A stretch of DNA of 37,351 nucleotides. Source: DASUBN01 sp964584665 (GTDB taxonomy: Bacteria > Pseudomonadota > Gammaproteobacteria > Natronospirales > REEB76). Under the pieces are notes generated by a model that was given only the letters and a program-made list of their open reading frames with translations, ran no database searches and had not been told where the DNA came from. The position numbers and the translations under genes were made by a program. The DNA is taken from NCBI GenBank assembly GCA_964584665.1, contig CAZPAO010000021.1, positions 1-37,351 of the forward strand, written 5' to 3'. Below, piece by piece: positions 31,619-37,351 of the stretch. Each line of letters opens with the position of its first letter. Positions within the stretch are counted from its first letter, which is position 1.

Positions 31619-33709
31619 TCAGTGCTGAGCACCCGACTTGGGCGCACCCGTCGTACCCTTGGCCGCCGCATCGCCTATGTTCGCGTCCATGAACTGGGCC
31701 AGGCGCGTGTACAGCTCGAACTTGTCCGCCGGCTTGCCGAAGCCGTGTATCTCGTAAGGGTCGAACAGCACCTCGTATTTCTTGCCGGCCGCATCCATCG
31801 CCGCCATGAGTTCCTTGGCATTGTCCGGCACCACTCGCACGTCCCTGCCGCCGTAGGCGATGAACACGGGCACCGTGATCTTGTCGGCGTTGTAGACCGG
31901 CGAGTATTGCTTCAACTCGGCGGTGTTGTTGCCCCGCACGATCTCCAGATAGTTGCGGCCGCTCGCGGAACGGTGCACGTCGCCGTACTTCGCCTCGAGC
32001 GAGAGGTCGTAGACGCCCACGTATCCGGCAGCGCACTTGTACAGCTGGGGATAGCGGATCGGGTTCTCCAGTGCCGCGTAACCGCCGTAGCTGGCGCCGA
32101 AGATGCAGATGCGGCCCGGATCGGCGATGCCCTGGGCCACGGCCCACTGCACCGCATCGGCCAGGTCGTCCTGCATGGTGGTGCCCCAGTTGCGGTAACC
32201 GAGGCTCTGGAACTTGAGGCCATAGCCGCCCGAGCCGCGGAAGTTCACCTGCAGCACGGCATAGCCCCGGTTGGCGAAGAACTGCGCTTCCGGGTCCCAG
32301 CCCCAGAAATCCCGCACGTTGTGCGGGCCACCGTGGGGCAGCAGGATGAGCGGCAGGTCCTTCCTCGGCTTGCCCTGAGGAGCCGTGAGATAGCCGTACA
32401 GCGCGAGGCCGTCGCGGGACTTGAGGCTGACCGCCTGCATGTCCGCCATCTTGTCGGGATCGATGTCCTCCAGCCGGCTGAACAGCCAATCGGCTTTCAG
32501 GGTCTTGGCGTTGAAGAGGTAATAGTCACCCGGGTTATGGTCGCTGCTGACGGCCACCACCATCGATGTGCCGTCTTGGGCCGCGCTCGTGATGTCCACA
32601 TACTGCCCGGCGAAGGCCTGGCGCAGAGCCAGCAGGACGGCGGTCTCGTGATCCTTGCCGTCGATCACGTGCAGCTCGGGCAGGCCCGGATAGGTCTCCA
32701 CCGCCAGGACCTTGTGGTCGTCGTCGGGATAGTCGCCGTAGATGATCGTCTCCGTATCGAAGACGGGATCCGAATAGAGCAGCTTCAGGCTCGCGTCGGC
32801 GGGGTCCACCTGGAACAGGCCGAGCGTGGTCTCCGGCGTGCGTCCATGCCAGTAGAAGGTCTTGCCGTCCTGCGCCATCTGCAGCGGGCCGGTGTCGTAA
32901 TCCGCCGGATCGGCCCCCTTGTAGAGGGCGCTCAGGTCCCGCCACTGCGCCGAGTCGTCCGCATCGCGGTAGAACAGCTGGCGGCTGCCGTCAGAGTTCC
33001 GCCTACCCCATGCGACACGCACGTGGCCTTCCGCATCGGCGAGGAAGCTGCCGCTGTCCACGGGAGATTCGGTCACGACCTTGACCTCGCCCGTATAGAT
33101 GTCGAGATCCAGGGCCTGCGGGTGCTGGGCGTCAGACGAAGTCCCTTCCACCAGCACGTGGTGCGCATCGCGGGGCGGGATGTTCAGCATGCCGTCGAAG
33201 AAATGATCGACGTGCTTGGCCTTGACCTCCCCCTTGTGCTCGATGTGGCTGAAGTTGTCGGCCACGTCCTTGATGGGAGGTTTGTCCGCCGGCGCGGCCT
33301 CCGGCATGTCGCCGAGGAGCTGCATGGGCTGGCTGCCATCCACGTTGACGGCGTAGAGGGCGCCATCGAAGCTCGCTACCGAGAGCGCCCCGGTCTGGGT
33401 GGCGGTCGCCACCAGGATGCGCTCGTCGTTGGCCCACCAGTAGTGCCAGATCACCTGGTCATCCGACACCTGGAAGCTGGTCTTGATCTTCCTGTCGTCC
33501 GCCCCGATGACCGTGAGGAACTTGTTGCCCTCACCGGAAGCGCTGTCCGAGACCACCACCGCGAGATACTTGCCGTCGGGCGAAACCCGCACGGATGAGA
33601 CCTTGTAGTTGCTGAAGAAAGCCCCGACCGGAATCGGCGCAGGTGGATCAGCGAGCGCGGTGCCCGCGATGCCACCCAGGATCAATCCGACGAGCATGGT
33701 GCGCAGCAT
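31619..33709 (-). CDS. S9 family prolyl oligopeptidase-like peptidase (copy A)
   Basis: 696 residues from the ATG at 33709 (an adjacent GTG at 33712 is equally possible). A signal peptide (MLVGLILGGIAGTALA) sends it to the periplasm or outside. The N-terminal ~420 residues form a beta-propeller with VSPDGKYLAVVV repeats; the C-terminal alpha/beta-hydrolase domain has the triad S540 (GASYGGYAA), D623 (GGRDVRVVP) and H655 (YEIHGF). Such enzymes cut short peptides, often after Pro or Ala. It follows copy B with a 29-base gap. Confidence 0.93.
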   Translation of the reverse strand: MLRTMLVGLILGGIAGTALADPPAPIPVGAFFSNYKVSSVRVSPDGKYLAVVVSDSASGEGNKFLTVIGADDRKIKTSFQVSDDQVIWHYWWANDERILVATATQTGALSVASFDGALYAVNVDGSQPMQLLGDMPEAAPADKPPIKDVADNFSHIEHKGEVKAKHVDHFFDGMLNIPPRDAHHVLVEGTSSDAQHPQALDLDIYTGEVKVVTESPVDSGSFLADAEGHVRVAWGRRNSDGSRQLFYRDADDSAQWRDLSALYKGADPADYDTGPLQMAQDGKTFYWHGRTPETTLGLFQVDPADASLKLLYSDPVFDTETIIYGDYPDDDHKVLAVETYPGLPELHVIDGKDHETAVLLALRQAFAGQYVDITSAAQDGTSMVVAVSSDHNPGDYYLFNAKTLKADWLFSRLEDIDPDKMADMQAVSLKSRDGLALYGYLTAPQGKPRKDLPLILLPHGGPHNVRDFWGWDPEAQFFANRGYAVLQVNFRGSGGYGLKFQSLGYRNWGTTMQDDLADAVQWAVAQGIADPGRICIFGASYGGYAALENPIRYPQLYKCAAGYVGVYDLSLEAKYGDVHRSASGRNYLEIVRGNNTAELKQYSPVYNADKITVPVFIAYGGRDVRVVPDNAKELMAAMDAAGKKYEVLFDPYEIHGFGKPADKFELYTRLAQFMDANIGDAAAKGTTGAPKSGAQH

Positions 33710-33738
33710 CACAACATCCCTCTCGTGGTGTAACCCGA

Positions 33739-35802
33739 TCAGTCCTTGCCGGCGGGCGGCGCCTTGGCCGCATCGGGACCGATGTATTTATCGAAGAATG
33801 CCAGCATCTGGGCATAAAAATCGAAATTGTGCTTTTCGTTAACGAACCCGTGCATCTCATTGGGGAAGTAGACCGGGCCCTCATACTTCTTTCCGAGCTT
33901 GTCCAGCGCCGCCATCATGTGCTGCGCGTGCAATGGCACCACACGCACGTCGGAACCGCCGTAAGCGATCATCACCGGTATGGTGAGCTTGTCCGCGTTG
34001 TAGGCGGGTGATTCGCGCTTGCGCTCCTCCATGTCGCTGCCGAGGAAGGAGTCCATAGCAGCGGAGCCGCCGGCAACATGGGAGACATCGCCCCTTTCGC
34101 CCAGCAAAGTGAGATCGTACGCCCCGACGTAACCCACAGCGCACTTGTAGAGGTCCGGATACCTGATCGGGTTTTCGAAGGCGGCATAGCCGCCGTAGCT
34201 CGCGCCATAGATGCACACGCGTTTCGGGTCCACGTAACCTTGCTTCACTGCCCAGTCGACGCCGTCGGCCAGGTCGTCCTGCATGGTGCTCGACCAGTGG
34301 TGGTAACCCATCTGCTGGAACTTCAGTCCATAGCCGCCAGAACCGCGGTAGTTGAGCTGCAGCACCGCGTAGCCGCGGTTAGCCAATAGTTGCACCTCCG
34401 GGTTGAAGAACCATTCGTCCCGCGGGCCATGGGGGCCGCCGTGCGGGTTCACGATCAAGGGCAGGTTCTTGTCGGTGACACCTGTCGGCATCGTCAAGTA
34501 ACCATGCAAGACCACGCCATCGCGTGCGGTGATGGTGATAGGCATCATCGTCGCCATCTTCTCAGGATCGATCTCCGGCTTCACTGCGAACAGAAACCGC
34601 ACTTGGCTCGACTTGGTATCGTACAGATAGAAATCGCCGGGATTCTTGTCGCTGGCGACGAAGATCACGGCCTTGGTGTGATCCTGCGTATAGCTGGTGA
34701 CATGGACCTGTTGCCCGGGGAAGGCATCATAGAGCCGCGCGATATGGTCCACCATGGGATCATCGGCATCGACCACATTGATCTTGGGCAGTCCCGGCAT
34801 CGTATCTACGGCCACGACATGTTCCGCATTATCGGTGCGGAACGACCAGACGAGGCCGTTTACGTCGTACCCCGGATCTTCGAAAACGGGTTCCATCGCT
34901 TGCGTATCCGGGTCCACCAGATACAGACCGAGCGTGGAATCCTTGCTGCGCGCAAGCATGTAGAACCGTTTGTTGCCCGGAGCAAAGCTCAAAGGCGTAC
35001 TTTCGACGAAGAAGTCTTCCTCGAAACGGATCAAGCTGCTCAGGTCTTTCCAGTCGAGAGTGTCTCCGCTAGCGCGATAGAAGAGCTTGGGGTAACCCTT
35101 ATCGTCAGTACCATAAGTGATGCGGACCGCGCCATCATTGTCAGCAACCAGGCCTCCCGTCCTCTCACCGCCGGACGCAATTTCACGCATCTGCCCGGTG
35201 TAGACATCGAGCAGAAAAGCCTTGGGCAACTGATGAAAGTACGCGCTCTGGCCCTCGTATTCGTAGCCCTGAAAGACGATATGCTTCGGATCCCTCACAG
35301 GATCGTGGTAGAGCATCTCGCCGAAATAGACGACGCTGCTCACCGATTGATGCATGTGCGAGTCCCGATCGTCGTTCGGGTTATATGGCATCAACAACTT
35401 CTGCTGAGTGCCATCGATGTTGACGCCATACAGTTTCCCGTATGAGACCGGGATATCGAGACCGCCGCTCTTCGTCTGGGCTTCGACCAATACACGCTTG
35501 TCATTCGCCCACCAGAAATTCTCTACGGAGTCGTCGCCGACCATATCGATCCTGGCTTTTGCCTTCATGTCATCCACGCCAATAATCACGAATACGTTCT
35601 TCTCAAGTCCGCTCTTGTCGTTGGCGATGGCCATGGCCAGATACTTGCCGTCGGGCGAGATCTTGGCTGCGGAGACCTTGGCGTAGGTGAAGAAGGTCTG
35701 GACCGGTATGGTCTCGACGGGTTTGGCCGGAGCGGGCGCGTCGGCTCGGGCGGCAGAGACGGAAAGGCACAGGGCGAAGCCCCAGAGCAGCTTGCGGAAC
35801 AT
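33739..35802 (-). CDS. S9 family prolyl oligopeptidase-like peptidase (copy B)
   Basis: 687 residues with a signal peptide (LLWGFALCLSVSAARA). The layout equals copy A: beta-propeller, then hydrolase domain with S535 (GASYGGYAA), D618 (GGSDVRVVP) and H651 (EMHGF). The blocks ENPIRYPDLYKCAVGYVGAYDL and YNADKLTIPVMIAYGG align with copy A, so the two are paralogues in tandem (order: B upstream, A downstream). This copy looks lower in GC, most visibly in its N-terminal half (34600-35700), which may mean separate origin or weaker codon selection. GGGGG stands about 6 bases before the ATG. Confidence 0.93.
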   Translation of the reverse strand: MFRKLLWGFALCLSVSAARADAPAPAKPVETIPVQTFFTYAKVSAAKISPDGKYLAMAIANDKSGLEKNVFVIIGVDDMKAKARIDMVGDDSVENFWWANDKRVLVEAQTKSGGLDIPVSYGKLYGVNIDGTQQKLLMPYNPNDDRDSHMHQSVSSVVYFGEMLYHDPVRDPKHIVFQGYEYEGQSAYFHQLPKAFLLDVYTGQMREIASGGERTGGLVADNDGAVRITYGTDDKGYPKLFYRASGDTLDWKDLSSLIRFEEDFFVESTPLSFAPGNKRFYMLARSKDSTLGLYLVDPDTQAMEPVFEDPGYDVNGLVWSFRTDNAEHVVAVDTMPGLPKINVVDADDPMVDHIARLYDAFPGQQVHVTSYTQDHTKAVIFVASDKNPGDFYLYDTKSSQVRFLFAVKPEIDPEKMATMMPITITARDGVVLHGYLTMPTGVTDKNLPLIVNPHGGPHGPRDEWFFNPEVQLLANRGYAVLQLNYRGSGGYGLKFQQMGYHHWSSTMQDDLADGVDWAVKQGYVDPKRVCIYGASYGGYAAFENPIRYPDLYKCAVGYVGAYDLTLLGERGDVSHVAGGSAAMDSFLGSDMEERKRESPAYNADKLTIPVMIAYGGSDVRVVPLHAQHMMAALDKLGKKYEGPVYFPNEMHGFVNEKHNFDFYAQMLAFFDKYIGPDAAKAPPAGKD

Positions 35803-35847
35803 TTGGACCCCCAGATGTGTGATGCCGGCTGAACCGGTCTTTAATCC

Positions 35848-36903
35848 CTAACCGAAATTGATCTTCGCCTCGAGGTTGGCGCGCGAATCCGCGTTCTTGA
35901 GCGCCTCCTCCAGTTCGATGCGGCCGTCCTTGTAGAGCCGGTGCAGGGCCTCGTCGAAGGACTGCATGCCGCCCTCGGGGCTCTCTTCCATGGCCTCGCG
36001 GATCTCGTCCACCTGGCCCTTCAGGATCAGGTCGGCGATGTGCGGGGTGTTCAGCATCACTTCCACCGCCGCCACGCGCTTGCCGTCCTTACCCAGCACC
36101 AGGCGCTGGGAGATGATGGCGCGCAGGTTCAGGGACAGGTCCATGAACAGCTGCTTGTGCAGCTCCTGCGGGAACATGTTGATGATGCGGTCCATGGTCT
36201 GGTGCGCGTTGTTGGCGTGCAGCGTGGAGATGGCCAGATGGCCGGTGCCGGCCAGCTCGATGGCGGCCTCCATGGTCTCGCGGTCGCGGATCTCACCGAT
36301 GAGGATCACATCCGGCGCCTCGCGCAGCGAACTCTTGAGCGCGTTGGCGTAGGAGAGCGTGTCCTGGCCCACTTCGCGCTGGTTGATGATGGACTGGGCG
36401 TTCGGGTGGCTGAACTCGATGGGGTCCTCGATGGTGAGGATGTGGCCCGCCTGGCTCTCGTTGCGGTGGTTCACCATCGCCGCGAGGGTGGTGGACTTGC
36501 CGGAGCCGGTGGAACCCACCATCAGCAAGAGGCCGCGCTTGTGCAGGATCAGGTCCTTCAGCACCGGCGGCAGGTTCAGGTTCTCGAACTTGGGGATCGC
36601 GGAGGGGATGTAGCGCAGCACCATCGCCACGTTGCCGCGCTGCACGAACACGTTGACGCGGAAGCGGCCCACGCCTTCCTCGGCGATGGCGAAGTCGCAC
36701 TCGTGCTTGACCTCGTAGGACTTGCGCTGCTTCTCGGTCATGATGCCGTAGGCGGCTTCACGCACGAGTTCGGGGGTCAGCAGCGTCTTGCCCACGGGGA
36801 TCTGCTTGCCCTCGATCTTGATCTTCACCGGCGCGTTGGTGGTCAAGTACAGGTCGGAGGCGTTCTTCTCCACCATGAGCTTGAGATAAGGAGAGAGGTC
36901 CAT
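35848..36903 (-). CDS. PilT/PilU family type IV pilus retraction ATPase (second PilU-like)
   Basis: 351 residues. Cytoplasmic hexameric motor of the retraction class. Walker A is GSTGSGKST (130-138), the Asp box ILTIEDPIEF, the Walker B region ILIGEIRDRET (E204), and the His box STLHANNA. Its C-terminus (GGMQSFDEALHRLY...NADSRANLEAKI) follows the PilU pattern rather than that of PilT. The next gene upstream (37080-37351) is itself a PilU by its end, so this is a tandem paralogue. It has an extended -10 promoter of its own at 36927. Confidence 0.9.
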   Translation of the reverse strand: MDLSPYLKLMVEKNASDLYLTTNAPVKIKIEGKQIPVGKTLLTPELVREAAYGIMTEKQRKSYEVKHECDFAIAEEGVGRFRVNVFVQRGNVAMVLRYIPSAIPKFENLNLPPVLKDLILHKRGLLLMVGSTGSGKSTTLAAMVNHRNESQAGHILTIEDPIEFSHPNAQSIINQREVGQDTLSYANALKSSLREAPDVILIGEIRDRETMEAAIELAGTGHLAISTLHANNAHQTMDRIINMFPQELHKQLFMDLSLNLRAIISQRLVLGKDGKRVAAVEVMLNTPHIADLILKGQVDEIREAMEESPEGGMQSFDEALHRLYKDGRIELEEALKNADSRANLEAKINFG

Positions 36904-36926
36904 TATTCAAATCCCGTCGTTATTTC

Positions 36927-36935
36927 GTTATAGCA
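36927..36935 (-). promoter_or_regulatory. Likely extended -10 promoter of the second pilU-like gene
   Basis: On the minus strand, TGCTATAAC (TG, one base, then TATAAC) lies 24 bases before the ATG at 36903. No good -35 box is seen 17 bases further up, which fits an extended -10 promoter. It stands between the palindromic repeat and the gene. Confidence 0.4.
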
Positions 36936-36956
36936 CTAGATACCAAAAACTTCTCA

Positions 36957-37083
36957 CTAAAAGCGTCGCGAGCGAAGGCGGGGCTAGGCGGGCGAGGCGA
37001 GCAGGAGGGAGTGCACTCTTGTGTGCATGACCGACTGCGCGCCCGAAGCCCAACAACGCCCCGCCGAGCGCAGTAGCTTTTAG
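36957..37083. repeat. Hairpin-rich palindromic repeat, copy 2
   Basis: 127 bases bounded by perfect 8-base inverted ends (CTAAAAGC at 36957-36964, GCTTTTAG at 37076-37083). Read leftward it begins AAAAGCTACTGCGCTCGGC (18 of 19 as in copy 1), has a central TGCAC/GTGCA hairpin, and ends CGCTCGCGACGCTTTT (14 of 16 as in copy 1). It lacks most of the inner hairpins of copy 1. As in copy 1, it starts at the stop codon of the upstream gene, here the TAA of pilU. Confidence 0.8.
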
Positions 37084-37351
37084 AGCTTGTGGCCCTTACC
37101 AGGATCGACCAGCTGCATCGAGTCGATGCCCTCGTCCACCGGCGCCTTGCCGAGCTTGCTCTCCAGCTTGATGCGGAGGCGCAGCTCGTTCTGCGAGTCG
37201 GCGTTGCGGATGGCCTCCTCGTAGCTGATGCTGCCTTCCTCGTAATGGTTGAACAGCGCCTGGTCGAAGGTCTGCATGCCGAGCTGGGTGGACTTCGACA
37301 TGATCTCCTTGATCTGGGCGATCTCGCCCTTGAAGATCAGGTCCGAGATCA
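37080..37351 (-). CDS. pilU: Type IV pilus retraction ATPase PilU (C-terminal part, cut by window edge)
   Basis: The last 89 residues of a gene that continues beyond 37351. The visible part reads LIFKGEIAQIKEIM, then GMQTFDQALFNHYEEG and NADSQNELRLRIKLES, and ends with a ~25-residue tail past the family core. This fits the end of PilU, which has GMQTFDQALYNLY and ADSANDLRLMIKL in P. aeruginosa. PilU assists PilT in pilus retraction under load; pilT would be expected next upstream, outside the window. The stop codon is the first part of repeat copy 2. Confidence 0.85.
   Translation of the reverse strand, partial: ISDLIFKGEIAQIKEIMSKSTQLGMQTFDQALFNHYEEGSISYEEAIRNADSQNELRLRIKLESKLGKAPVDEGIDSMQLVDPGKGHKL

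Overview
The window is high-GC (about 65%) chromosomal DNA from a member of the Gammaproteobacteria. Three things point there. First, an rRNA-operon leader with E. coli-like boxA and boxC lies at the left edge. Second, radC, rpmB-rpmG and mutM occur in the E. coli order, although separated by insertions. Third, the block pilG-pilH-pilI-pilJ-chpA sits divergent to gshB-tonB-yqgE-yqgF-pyrB, which is the arrangement known from Pseudomonas aeruginosa. Tandem S9 peptidases and general gene style suggest a relative of Xanthomonadales, Nevskiales or Steroidobacterales, but the order cannot be fixed from sequence alone.

Layout. 1-216: tandem promoters and antitermination leader of an rRNA operon reading leftward out of the window. 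337-3294: radC, a leftward secreted FG-GAP/VCBS protein with a structured leader, then rpmB-rpmG. 3373-4560: leftward membrane fatty-acid desaturase. 4755-10057: rightward six-gene run made of an uncharacterised Gld-like ABC cassette (ATPase, permease, GldG-like protein, DUF4340 protein), mutM and a PduO-type cobalamin adenosyltransferase. 10055-10305: a hairpin-rich palindromic repeat. 10314-12648: leftward ampD-ampE-btuF-like. 12735-15993: rightward overlapping argE-like, bioA, rsmE. 16004-25878: leftward Chp chemosensory cluster for type IV pili (pilG, pilH, pilI, pilJ, chpA, chpC) plus a small membrane ORF. 26122-31007: rightward gshB, tonB-like, yqgE, yqgF, pyrB, pyrK-like. 31071-37351: leftward run of a cut-off pilU, a second PilU-family ATPase, two S9 peptidases and a lipoprotein. 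The second copy of the palindromic repeat lies between the two pilU genes.

How the genes work together. PilG/H/I/J/ChpA/ChpC form a signalling array that controls pilus extension and retraction, and the PilU-type ATPases act on retraction. PyrB and the PyrK-like protein belong to pyrimidine synthesis. The BtuF-like protein and the adenosyltransferase point to cobalamin use. AmpD and AmpE act in cell-wall recycling. The most notable non-coding signals are the two-copy repeat family with compensatory changes in one hairpin, and two leaders (FG-GAP gene and gshB) in which the ribosome binding site lies inside an inverted repeat. No tRNA, CRISPR array, transposase or phage gene was seen.
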